From assembly GCF_027943255.1 (NCBI RefSeq), contig NC_072895.1, forward strand, positions 83,020,001 through 83,084,000: a DNA stretch of 64,000 nucleotides, read 5' to 3'. Numbering within the stretch: position 1 is the stretch's first letter; each line of letters starts with the position of its first letter. Made by a program: the position numbers and the translations under genes. The notes under the pieces were generated by a model. It had not been told where the DNA came from. It ran no database searches and saw nothing but the letters and a program-made list of their open reading frames with translations. This DNA comes from Anastrepha obliqua. Its lineage: Eukaryota > Arthropoda > Insecta > Diptera > Tephritidae. This document shows positions 1 to 10,122 of this stretch, piece after piece.

Positions 1-1000
1 GTGCAGCTAGATTTTGAAGTCATCTGCATAGAGTATATGGAATATTTCGTTTTAAGCACGAAATCAAATAGCTTGGATGAGCCTGAGCCTGAGCCGACGA
101 GTCTGAGCAGACGATCATCTGATTTGTGAATAGCAACGATTCAGCATAATTTCCAACAATCTAGAAAAATCGCGTTTTTTAAACATTTATTAAAGAGTTT
201 AGCCATGGATGTATGAGTTTAAATTATATGAGAGCAAATCCATCCTGATTGCAAATCCTTCCAATTGCTGCTTTTGAGATTCGTGTTTGCAAGCTCTCCA
301 TTATCTGACGAAATCGACTTCTTGCCATTAAAAATCATTGATAGTTATTTTTAATGTCAAGGAGTCGACCTATTTTCCATTAGGGCATGGGATTTGATTA
401 GTCCGGGTTACTTCTTCGATAGTACGTGAAGTTAGTGGTCACCGCTGATAAACTAGCCGACTGGCGATTTTTAATACAGCGTTCCGAGATGATGAAGAAG
501 TCGACTTTATGATTGTTATTTGCCCACTTTCTGGAAAAAATTATCCATTACAATATACAGATTACAAGAATCTACTGGGTTGCCAAATATAATGTTTTTA
601 TGAACCTTGAATCAAGGAACCTAGCTCCAAATTTTTAAAGGAAATACAAGCAAGTTTTCTAATGGATCGGTTCAAATGTTCAAGTTCCGCTTGAGAAAAT
701 AAAAACACTATACTATCACTGGCGCTATAAAGTGACTTGTACAGTTGGAGGTAAGTTGAGAAAGTGTGCCCAAATTTATTATATCTGACTTCAACTTTTG
801 TGGTCCTAAACTTTTCCCTAAAACTGTATGTAGCAACGGCCGATTTTCTACTATGAACACATTTCTTTATATTTCTAAATAGTCATCTAAGTAAACGAAC
901 ACCACCCCTGGCCATCCATTAATATGTTATGGAGCACCCTGTGTACACCCAACTAAACACACAAATGGGAGAGAAAATATTTGCGTAGAAACTAAATAAA
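1..1000. other. AT-rich non-coding stretch, no gene seen
   Basis: I see no convincing reading frame, terminal repeat or RNA gene here. It is moderately AT-rich, unique-looking sequence. A short phrase near 931-945 resembles the ends of some mariner elements, but no partner repeat was found. Confidence 0.4.
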
Positions 1001-2879
1001 ATAGTTTCTTATAAATTCAATTTTCAAATCAAAAACAGTGACTTAATTTAATTAATTCTGGCACAAGTATCATTTTTCACAACAACAAAAATCGTGCTCG
1101 TTCCACTCCGACTGCTGCTCGGTGTAATTTTACTGACCTTGTTGCAGCAAGCAAGTCTAAGCAGAACATTGCCGACTTTCAATTGTGACAGCAAGAATAG
1201 CAAAAACAAACAAAGACAACAAATTGATTATTTGGCAGCGGCGCATATTAACGCACACACACACATACATATGCACACGCACACGCCCGTGTGTGGAAAC
1301 AATCAATTTTTGCTCGAAAGCTGATCTGCATTTGCAAACACATCCGGTGGGATGAGAGTAACCTGCCCCCTTAGGCGGCGACTGCCTGTCACTGCAATGC
1401 ACTCAGTTTATTGTTGTTGTTTTAGATATAAAAAAATAGCAAAAACATAGATAGACGTTGGCAAGTTTGCAAAATGAATGCGCATATGTGAGTTTGTATT
1501 TTTTTTTTTTGGCTGTTAGGCATTCATAAGCTTAGTCAGCGCGAGTTGAATTAGAAAAGTCGCCTGCAGTGCCTCAAATCACTTTGCATCAATAATGCAG
1601 CCTGCACATACAGACATACATATTTACATATGTACATATGTATGAGCCACAACGCGAGTAGAGCAATGAATGCGAAATTAAAAAAAGAATTAAAAATTTT
1701 CTTTTTTTAATTTTTTGTTTTTGTTGTTTTTTGCTTGACTTCTTGGCAAAAACACGCGCGATAATACTAAAAAACTTTGCAAATGTACATGCAACTGTAT
1801 GTGCTGCCACAAGGTGGGTGAGAGCAACGAATTCAAAATCAAAGCAAACAATTTGTTTTTTTGTTTTTGTTGTTTTTTTGGCTTGCCTGCACAGCATTCA
1901 AAAATTATGAAAAAAATTGTAGATATTTGAAATCAAAAATTTAGTTACTTGAGGTGAAGACTGGTTGATGGCTATGCAGCGCTAAAATAGTTGTTGTAGT
2001 TGTTGTAAAAGTTAGCTTTAATAGTGACATGCAACTAGCAGTTGGTATTTGCTATCTAGGCTTTGTAAGTATTGAAATTCGGCAGTTTCGAAGGTGTCAA
2101 TAATTGTTTTTTGCTTGGATTTGCACTTCCCAGCTTTTGCTCGCTTCCATTTGCTGCTTTGCCCGATTAGTTGGGATCACAAATTTTTTTTTGCTATTCA
2201 AACTAACATTCAATTAGATTTTGAACTGGGTTTTAACCGTAACCAGCAGCACAATCACTCTCCGCACACGCACACACACACACGCGCGCGTACACAACGC
2301 GACACACCGAAGCACTTTTTTGTAGACGGTACGATTCGCACGCACTGACTCGCGGAAACGCTGTGTTTGCCGGTGCCCACAAGCGAGTTTGCCAAACGAA
2401 ATGAATGCATTGAGATCGCAACTAAGTATGTATGTATGGCGAGTGCACCACCACTACCATCATCCAGACCAGCGCAACTCGTCCACAAAGTCCACTTTAT
2501 ATCCTACCCTACGCCCAAAGCGCTGAGCGTGTCCTGGCAGCAATTTTTCGTTTTTCTTTTTTTATTTTGTAGGCGCTGCTTTTAGGCTTGCACTTTGAAG
2601 CATTTAGCTGCCTTTTTTGTTTAATTTTTTTCGGGAGACAATTCAGGTTTTTTTTGTTTGTTTTGCACTGTGGGTGCACACACGAAATTTGGGATTTCCT
2701 TCTTTTCGCACAAGCACACTTTTTCAGAAACAGAATCAGAATTTTTCTGGTGCACTGCAATCGAGATGAGAATATGGCGTTTCCTTTCGCAATTGCAAAA
2801 CAATTAAAGGAACACGCAAACACACACTATGGCCACAGCAATTTCTCATTCACTAAATGCCATTTGTGCAGCACAGGAC
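1001..2879. other. Host-like intergenic or intronic DNA with microsatellites
   Basis: This stretch holds poly-T runs, CA-rich blocks (1254-1285 and 2265-2290) and ATGTATGT-type repeats, as is usual in large fly introns. The frame at 1094-1324 (+) has a hydrophobic, signal-like start but begins at GTG, has no upstream ATG before an in-frame stop, and runs into the CA repeat. I do not call it a gene. Confidence 0.4.
2265..2290. repeat. CA microsatellite
   Basis: A nearly pure CACA tract that grades into CGCG dinucleotides. Confidence 0.8.
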
Positions 2880-3720
2880 AGCAGCACAAACCGCATCGCA
2901 CTGTTTTGTATACACACTCGACCGTTCGCTGGTCGCCGTTTGCGTTTGCCGTTAATTTTCCGTTTTATACGAGCTCTGAAAATTTACGCGTAAATCCCGA
3001 AAGTTCCGACCGTACCCGCGGGATCGTAAACTCTCACTGAAACATTTTTATGGTACACATAGATGAATGCCATCACATCGGCTGGCAATGGACAGCAGCC
3101 GCAGCTTCCAATGCATCTCGGCTGTGCTCGTGGTAACGGTGACAGTGGCGCTGGCGCTGGCGATAACGAATGCGAGGGCATAAACACCGAAGCCACAAAG
3201 CACGAAAAGCCAGCCAACTTGAGCGAGCGCTTGGAAAATTTAAAGCATTGGCGTGCTGGCAGGCTGACAGGCTGACAGGCTGGCATTTGCCCAGCATCCA
3301 ATCCAGCAGCAGAGTATCACAGAGCGCTTGAACGCACACGAACTTATTACACGAGCGCCAATTTGTATGCTTCGTTTTGTAGTTTCACCAGTTTTCCAGC
3401 AGATGTCGCGCGCCTTAGCGCTCTCTTCGGTCGCACTGGAAATTCGTTGGCTTTGTTTGAGCGCGCGCCATGTAACGAAATGCGTGAGAAACTGAGCATC
3501 GGGAAAACGTGCGCGCCTAAGTGCAGACTTTGGAAAAAGCATTGGCTATTGGCTTACATTGTAACTCATTGTGACGTGCGTGAGTTGTGTAAACAAGGCG
3601 TGTGTAATACGCAGAGCAGCAGACTTCCAGCGAGCATATGGCAGAGGGAAGAGCTTTCTTTTCGGAAGTACTACAAAATGTGCTCATTTTTGACTAATAT
3701 TTCATGCAGACATCTTCACG
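2880..3720. promoter_or_regulatory. GC-richer CpG-bearing patch, candidate host promoter or first exon
   Basis: Base composition rises sharply against the AT-rich flanks, with many CpG steps (for example 3395-3520). A short tandem GGCTGACA repeat lies at 3262-3285. An ATG-started frame at 3063-3275 (+) encodes 70 residues with a Gly/Ala/Asp-rich middle and a charged C-terminal half, with no family match that I recognise. The opposite strand is also open. The patch could be a promoter with a short exon on either strand; direction and gene identity cannot be decided from the sequence. Confidence 0.22.
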
Positions 3721-4300
3721 CGTGTGTTTGTGTGTAAAAATGTTTTCTAAAGGGTGTGGAGTTTGCTATAAAAATGCGGCACGCGTTAGAAACGCGGTAA
3801 ATCGTTAAGAGGATTTAAAATATTCATATAACGGTTGTATGAAGCAGAAAAGCTACAAAATCGACTATTGGTTTTCAGGCGCGTAGGTTTTTTAAAATAT
3901 ATTTTAGCTGAGACTTGAAATAAGGATGGACATAGATAACAATTTTTGTGTCAAAAATAAACGCACCTTTCATAACTATAGGACAGGGACTTAATGAGAA
4001 GTTTTGACAATTTATATGTTTCTTATTTCCCCGTTTCAAATTTTGTGCAAATTTCAAAAAACAAAAAAAAAAAAATTAAAAAATATCAGGAAGTTTTCAT
4101 CAAAATTTTAAACTCCGAATTTCTACAATATTATAAATGAATTTCAAGTATGCAGAGCAACAGCCCATTGAATTTTTGTACACAAAAGAGCAAGTTGATT
4201 TTTGAACATTTTTTTTTGGTTGCGGTTTTGTAGACTTTCTTCGTATAAAAAAATTCTGAGCACTCGTTCTACGGAAAAAATTTTTTAAAACGCAAACAAA
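3721..4300. other. AT-rich non-coding stretch
   Basis: Poly-A/T-rich DNA with no supported gene. It leads directly into the left end of the MITE at 4303. Confidence 0.4.
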
Positions 4301-4302
4301 TA

Positions 4303-4573
4303 ATTCGTCCCCTTAGTATAACAACAGCCTATGTGCTCATAGGCTATTATTTTTTTATTGAATTTTTGGATTCTCCATCGTCCATTTTATATGTGGTCAA
4401 AATTTTGTCAAATTCTAGTTCCACAAAGTGGGTCAAAACGTCAGTCAAGAAATAATAAATATTTACAGACATAACGAGATTTGAGTGAGAGCTACTTTCG
4501 ACAAAAAGTTTGAAATTCATTTTCTCAAAACATCAAAAAATTTATAGGCTATTTTAATACTAAGGGGACGAAT
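4303..4573. mobile_element. 271-bp TA-flanked MITE
   Basis: The left end reads ATTCGTCCCCTTAGTAT and the right end is its reverse complement. Similarity extends about 30 bp inward to a shared AGCCTAT, with three or four mismatches. TA dinucleotides flank both ends (4301-4302 and 4574-4575), as expected for a Tc1/mariner-mobilised element. The interior is AT-rich and has no coding capacity. It is therefore a non-autonomous element whose parent family is not identified. Confidence 0.7.
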
Positions 4574-4785
4574 TATTAAAGCTCGACGCGTATTTCGAGC
4601 CACTTGAAACTGTCACAATATTATAGCGAAATTTAGTGGGCTAGAAAAGCAGCATAACCAGAAATTTTCTCAAAATTCTGAATACAAAATTTAAAATGTC
4701 GCCCCCTTCATGGATTCAGAGTATTTCTCTGAGCCCAACTTCCTCAATAAACTAAAATATTTTTCCTATTTTTTTTAATTTTCCT

Positions 4786-4955
4786 GCTAGCCTCCGAGTG
4801 TATTTCTGCCATGAAAAGACTTCTTATAAAAAGCCATGTGCCCTTCAAAGTCAGCTCAAAACTGTAACCATTTGTGAACATACAGCAAGATGCAAAACAC
4901 AAACAGGTGAAGAAGCACGGCCAAATACCCGATCAAGGTTGTAAGCGCCATAAAG
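4786..4955 (+). mobile_element. SINE 3' fragment, tRNA head missing
   Basis: Matches the body of the tRNA-derived SINE copies at 14725, 34480 and 50881. Shared landmarks are CCTCCGAGTGTATTTCTGCC near 4791, the AACTGTA block, the CGGCCAAA block near 4919 and the final GCGCCA. It has no A or B box and is more diverged than the TSD-flanked copies. Confidence 0.7.
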
Positions 4956-5034
4956 GGTGTTTCAAAATTCCAGATGTAAGTAGGGCATAAATCCTATAAA
5001 TAACTAAAAAAAAAAATAAATAAATCACTTCTGT

Positions 5035-5165
5035 TAGGTGTTTCGCCGAGCGCCTCCTCCAATTTATGGCGTGCGTCTCGATACTTTTTCCACAAATGGT
5101 GTCACCTACAGTTTTAAGCCGACTCTGAAGGCAGATATTTTTTATGACATTTTTCACATTTGCCA
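5035..5165 (-). mobile_element. SINE fragment in reverse orientation
   Basis: Reverse complement of the middle part of the same SINE: the GCCGAGC block, the CCACAAATGG block and the GCCGACTC block appear in the right order on the minus strand. It lies about 80 bp from the oppositely oriented fragment at 4786-4955, so the two form a loose inverted pair. Confidence 0.65.
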
Positions 5166-5185
5166 ATGATAGCATAACGCATTAA

Positions 5186-5500
5186 AATGATTGAAACTTA
5201 TTATGAAAATTATTGCTCTTTAAGAACAACAATCGCGAATTCGTGATTTTTTTTGTGGAAATAATCGTCCGAATGAGTCGGCAATTCAAAGGTTGGTAAA
5301 AAAATTTCAAGAAAGTGGTTCAGTCAAAGATAGAACAAGGTGTGGCAGACCAGAATGGCGTTTTCGAGATTGCGAATTCAATGCGATATTGAATGAGCGA
5401 GTGCCTGAAAGCTCCAATACTCGTATGACAGTCTACAGAGGTGCTCAAGGTGGACATTTAGATTATGTATTGTAATTTTTCACGTAACAAATATACCGTA
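5186..5500 (+). pseudogene. Internally deleted DD41D mariner remnant
   Basis: The translation begins with a helix-turn-helix segment (ESAIQRLVKKFQESGSV at about 5278-5328) of the kind found at the N-terminus of DD41D/rosa-like transposases. After about 100 bp it jumps to a C-terminal signature (RGAQGGHLDYVL, 5437-5472). The whole catalytic core with its three aspartates is missing, so this is a deletion derivative. It ends beside a TATATA run. Confidence 0.6.
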
Positions 5501-5514
5501 TATATATATATATA

Positions 5515-5845
5515 TACAGGGAACGACTTCAACAAACATGTTTTCGATACGCCAATTTAGTACAGTTTCAACTATGGATCGCTTTACACCGAAACAACCG
5601 AAATCGACGCTATAAAACCCGAAACGCATGACAGGGTGATGACAAACGCAGAAAAAAGATCGCAGTTTGTGATTGCTAATTTGAAAATATTAGGTGTGGC
5701 CACTTGATTGATATTGTATTCAAAAAATAGTTTTAATGAATTGTAAATAACCAAAACAACTAAGAGGTATATTTATATATACAAATCAGTTGCTTTTTTT
5801 TTCAATGTTTTCATACCGACATAAAAGATGGCGCACCCTCTACAT
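5515..5845 (+). mobile_element. Short non-autonomous DD41D-like derivative
   Basis: A second N-terminal snippet (MDRFTPKQ, from 5573) is followed at 5691-5735 by a C-terminal snippet (CGHLIDIVFKK and a stop), with the core absent. This repeats the architecture of the neighbour at 5186-5500 but with a different sequence. The ends (CAGGGAACGAC near 5517, GGTGCGCCA on the minus strand near 5838) are only weakly alike, so the boundaries are uncertain. Confidence 0.35.
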
Positions 5846-5854
5846 GTTTTTTAA

Positions 5855-6764
5855 GGGGTTAAGGGTAAAAAATCGGCCTTTTTTTGCATTTTCTTAAAGT
5901 ATATCTTAAGAGTATTGTGCGACCATTTGAAGTGATTCCGACAAACACTTTTCGAGTTATTCACCAATTTAGAAAGGGCGCTCGTATGCTGAAAAAATGG
6001 ATGCTACACGTATGAAAGTGGCAGATAAGCGCGCTAACGATAACACTCGAGAAGGTAGAATACTACGTCGACAACAACAAATCGACATTTTGGAAGCTGC
6101 TATGACGGCTGAAGAACTATTATATGGCCCAATAATAGATGACACAGTAAAGTAATTAAACAAATCGTATAACTCTACATAAATCGATAGAAAAACTTTA
6201 AATGCTTTGTTCTCAAAACTATGTTTTTTGAACAGGTGATCAATGTAACTTAAAAACCGCTTGGTAGATTTCAATAAAATTTATACTGCTTTTGAAAAAC
6301 ATAACAAACTCGTGCCTGATCGAAGGATTTTTTTTTTTCAAGATATCGATTTTTTTAACAACTAATTGTCTTTTTTCCAAAATTCCGTTTTTTTAAACAA
6401 TTAATTTTCGGTTTTTTTTCTCGAAAATCTGATAAATATTGTCATATTATTAATTTTGAAAAAAAATCCTTGATCAGGCACAAGCTTATCTATTAATAAA
6501 ACTAATTTTTCTTGACCGATTTTAGATGAATCTCCAAGGACTTGTGATGATCACCGCAAGCGACTTCTGGAGAAACCGGCTCCACATAAACAGCGATAAC
6601 TTTTACAATTATTAATTTTCTTTGGGGGAGTTTTGCTAAAGTCAAGTCGAAACATGATGTATTAATGCTATTTTTTTATTTTTGTAAAATAAAGCAATCG
6701 ACTAGCAAAAAAAAAAAATATTGAAAACCATCATTTTTTCGGGCCTTTGACTACCCCTGTCCCC
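5855..6764 (+). mobile_element. TTAA-flanked DNA transposon, Kolobok-like
   Basis: Both ends are bordered by TTAA (5851-5854 and 6765-6768). The termini are imperfect inverted repeats: GGGG followed by an AGGGTA block and a GGCC block on the left, and GGGG, AGGGGTA and GGCC read from the right. A frame at 5999-6151 (ending at a TAA) encodes a basic, coiled tail (ADKRANDNTREGRILRRQQQ, then LLYGPIIDD). It resembles the C-terminus of arthropod Mutator-domain or Kolobok-type transposases as I remember them. The rest of the transposase is gone. TTAA targets are also used by piggyBac, so the superfamily is tentative. Confidence 0.5.
6312..6481. repeat. Inverted repeat, hairpin inside the TTAA element
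   Basis: GTGCCTGATCGAAGGATTT plus a T-run (6312-6340) is mirrored by its reverse complement at 6456-6481, with one small gap. About 115 bp of T/A-rich DNA forms the loop. Confidence 0.75.
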
Positions 6765-6768
6765 TTAA

Positions 6769-7510
6769 AGCAACTTCTAAGTGCTGCTTTTGAAATACCC
6801 TTTAAGATGTCTTTTTCATGCATACCAAACTAATATATTTTGTTCGCTGATACAGTTTGTATACTAAATCGACTTCATCCGATAACTTTTCATAACTCAC
6901 ACCAATTGGTTTTCCTATTCTCGATAATTTTTCGTGGTGTAATTGCTTGGCATTCGTTATTACAGCAATCTTTTGAGGCAAATTTGGTTACCAGCTTCTC
7001 CTTCTCTTCATCGACAGCAGATAAGTCCATCTAAATAGAACTTTGTTTTGTACAATTTTCCGAATGAGACAAATGTAGATGTTTCAACACTACTTGAACT
7101 TACATCATCATGAAACCCGTCAGTGCCTTCAATCCTTTCCGGGAATTATTGACTGTAAATGGCACTAAACTCTTTAACAGCACTAATTTTTCGTTGTTTT
7201 TGGTGGAAAATACCAAGTCTTCAATGTGATTTAGAAAACGTCGTTCCTTTTTTTAGAAATATTTTTAATTTAAATACAAGCCACTGCTTTTATGGCTTTT
7301 ATTCTAAATCTGGTTCTCTTATACCCACTTCCTACTGGTTCTAAATGAAATTATTGATCTTGGTGTCATATATCATGCTAGATTCTATTTTCCAAGACAT
7401 TTAAATCGCATCATTGCAAAGTCATATTCTGTACTTGCTTTAAGTCGACTTTTTTAACTTTTATATACTTCGAAGCTGGAATATATATATAAATATTTTC
7501 CCGTGGCTCC
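6769..7510. other. AT-rich stretch, no gene seen
   Basis: Short open frames only, none with a recognisable domain. No paired terminal repeats noticed. Confidence 0.35.
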
Positions 7511-7514
7511 TAGG

Positions 7515-8640
7515 AGGAACAAAGGGCCTCAACAAAAAAGCTAAAGTTAAGTTTATTCACTGCAAGAAATTTGATTTGACGCCACGAGCGACCTGCTTGA
7601 AGCGCTTCTGTTTCAAGTAATCGTCCCCTCGCATTGGATGGCTCCCGCGCCTGCGTTTTTCTTGTGGGCACCAGTCTAAGGCTGCTGTACCAATATCTCC
7701 ATGAGGTTTCCAAAGTGTATGCGCAATCCATTTCCATTTTCGTCGCCGAATATTGAAAATGCGCACAATCCTTCGGAGGCAACAATTGATGAATGCTTGT
7801 AGAGCTTGTACATTAGGGCGGGTCGATTTAAAAATCGCTCATTGCTCTGTGAAAATCGTATTCTAGGGATCAAAATAAGAAACTTTGCCTAAGGAACCAT
7901 ACCTCTAAAACGAATTCTGATGTCCCCAAATTTGGGTCGAACGAAAAATCCCACTTTGACCCATTTAGAGTGCTCCAATCGAGTCCAAATGTATGACCGA
8001 CCCCCACTAACTTTGGACGGCCGATCCACCCATGCCAGTGGCACACCTCCTGGAACTCCCCTGGGGGTTCCCCCATACAATCATTTCAAAATATCACCAT
8101 TTTTGGCCTTAACATGAGAAAAGAAACTAAAAAGTTCGACCCAAATCGGGGGACATCAGAATTCGTTTTAGAGGAATGCTTCCTTCGGCAAAGGTTCTTA
8201 TTTTGATCCCTAGAATATGATTTTCACAGAGCAATGGGCGATTTTTTTGCCTCCCCACAAATCGACCCGGCCTATTGTACATCGCACATCGTCGCATTCC
8301 ATGTATCGCCACCATACATAACTACAGACTTCACGTTTGATTTGAAGATTTTTACTTTCGTACGCCTGGATATATACGAAGATCTCCAAACTTTGTCTTG
8401 CAGGCCAAATACAGCGGGACGTTTTGCTTTTGAATTGCGTATGTCAGCTGCTGACCCGCCAGTTCTGTTAATGAAGCTTTCGAGATAGCAGAATCCGTCG
8501 AAGTCATCAGCGTAGTCCAAATCTTCAAGGTTGCCGTTCAAACCCCACGAAATTCCACTATTAACCGCTGAAGCTTGCTGCACTATTAGGCCTAGCACTA
8601 GAATAGAAGCGGGGATAAAACGCATATCTGCCTAACTCCT
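7515..8640 (-). pseudogene. RTE-like LINE reverse transcriptase remnant, split by a MITE
   Basis: The minus-strand frame at 8272-8625 carries a LEDLDYADD motif, which is the RT palm motif C with both catalytic Asp residues, then ISRRTKVKIF and a KSVVMYGGDTW block typical of the RTE-type C-terminal region. On the far side of the 7814-8274 insertion the same protein resumes with RRRKWKWIAHTLWKP and a basic KRRRG patch (7557-7766). The upstream endonuclease and most of the fingers/palm are absent. Stops and frame changes mark it as dead. Confidence 0.75.
7814..8274. mobile_element. 461-bp MITE with about 130-bp inverted ends and 8-bp TSD
   Basis: The ends begin TAGGGCGGGTCGATTT and, read from the right, TAGGCCGGGTCGATTT. 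Inverted similarity continues for about 130 bp on each side (CTAGGGATCAAAATAAGAA and CGAATTCTGATGTCCCC recur in both arms). A perfect 8-bp duplication TTGTACAT flanks it (7806-7813 and 8275-8282). There is no coding capacity. The 8-bp target favours hAT or P-type mobilisation, but the superfamily is an inference. Confidence 0.88.
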
Positions 8641-8819
8641 GTTTTTACTTAGAAACCATTGCGCAGGATGTTTGTGTACTGCAACTTGCATCAGTACACA
8701 ATTCTTTGATAAGAGTGATGATTTTTTCGGGAACGCAGAGTAGGGCTTTCCACATCTGAGACCATATTAGGCTTGTCATATTGGTATGCTTAAACATATC
8801 TAGAAAGTCTTTGTCCGAT

Positions 8820-9190
8820 ATGCTTTTAGCATTTAAATGCGTTTCACTGATGCAATTCGGTCCTATAAAGGTCGCTGCTCGCTCATTAACCTTAAATCAC
8901 TAGAGAGTAGAAATACTATTCGCTCCCTCACTTTCATTTCCGATTTGATAAGTGAGGCGATTGACTCCCCACCGTTACTCGACAAAACTAATTTCAATTT
9001 TTCTCAGCGTAGCTTACGAAATCATGGTATTTTCTGGTTGGAGATGGCTAGCGCTAATTATCCCTCCATTTCTCCGATTTCTACAACGTTGAGAACATTC
9101 AACTCGCTTTCAAATCCTATTGGCTTTGATTTTACTTCCACAAAATACTTCTTCAAAATGTTATTAAATGAATTGTTTTCTAGTTGATAA
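8820..9190 (+). pseudogene. Jockey-like LINE, C-terminal tail of ORF2
   Basis: An ATG-started frame at 8837-9187 (116 aa) matches the thumb/C-terminal end of jockey-like reverse transcriptases: RCSLINLKSLESRNTIRSL, FISDLISEAIDSPPLL, then an ASANYPSISPISTTLRTFN block. Family members continue about this far and then stop, so this is the natural end of the protein. The upstream RT is not present next to it. Confidence 0.6.
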
Positions 9191-10058
9191 ATATTCTACA
9201 GCTTCTCCTTTAATGTGGCGCTGTAGTGCAGAGAAGGTTGAGACATCTTGGCCAACTGCAGCCAGAGGAAAGACATAAACTCAGCCCAATGCAGCTATAA
9301 CTTAAGTGGGTTTGAATGAGGTACTGTGATAAGTAGAGGACCCAAAAGCCTATGAGATCGAAGTACAACCTAAAATCAATCAATCTGTCTAAGTATTCTC
9401 TAATATTATTTTTTTGTACACTTTAAGAAATGTTAAATTTTATACCTACATTAAAACGAAATAAAAGAAATATTATTATCAATTTAATCCATTTTTCATA
9501 GTCTGTAAGGAATACTGCATTTCTGGATTATTATTAATTAATATAAAAAATGCGTCACCAACAAACGAACAGTTTTTTTGAAATTCAAACCGTTGCAAAG
9601 ATAAAAAAGTAATAAATAACTTACAGTTTTTTATGCGCTCCTAAATGCGTTTCTCATTCAGCTCGCTGAATAGCTCTTAACTTCTCTTTCAGCAAAGACC
9701 TTAAATAAAAAAAATTTCTTTCAGAGTATTTTCACTTTTATTAAAATTACTCTTTGAAGAAATTGCATTCGTGTGTTTGAAGAATCAAGCAACTGGACCT
9801 ACCTTAATGCCCTATCTGTAGGGATAATACGAGTACTCTCTGTTTATTAAATTATTGCCATGTCTCAAATCATCATCAATTGGGGTCTAAGTCAATACTG
9901 GATTTCAAGAATTTTGAAAAGAAAAGTTAAATGCTGCATCTTTTGGAAAATATTTGAAAGTAGTCACCAAATAAAAACTTAGTTTTAGTCTACTTTGTCT
10001 ACATTGATTGTTTAAACTGTTTAAATGACCTCAAAATAAAATATTTAGGTTTCGTAGC
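9191..10058. other. No gene seen
   Basis: AT-rich DNA lying between LINE and mariner fragments. The first 150 bp may be 3' untranslated sequence of the LINE tail. Nothing else is supported. Confidence 0.35.
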
Positions 10059-10122
10059 TAAGGAGGAGGTCGGCCAAACACCCGAAAAGGACGCACGTGC
10101 CAATTATATATATAGTTATATA
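10059..10122 (+). mobile_element. SINE 3' tail fragment
   Basis: Carries the GGAGGAGGTCGGCCAAACA block, the GCACGTGCCAATTATATATA end and the TA-rich tail of the SINE family. It abuts, and supplies the stop for, the truncated transposase on the opposite strand. Confidence 0.75.

Noticed and set aside
1094..1324. Signal-peptide-like short frame on the + strand
   Set aside because: It starts at GTG, there is no in-frame ATG before the upstream stop, and the frame translates a CA microsatellite into His/Thr repeats.
2588..3040. 150-residue frame on the + strand
   Set aside because: Begins in poly-T DNA that encodes Phe/Leu runs, has no family features, and overlaps equally long antisense frames.
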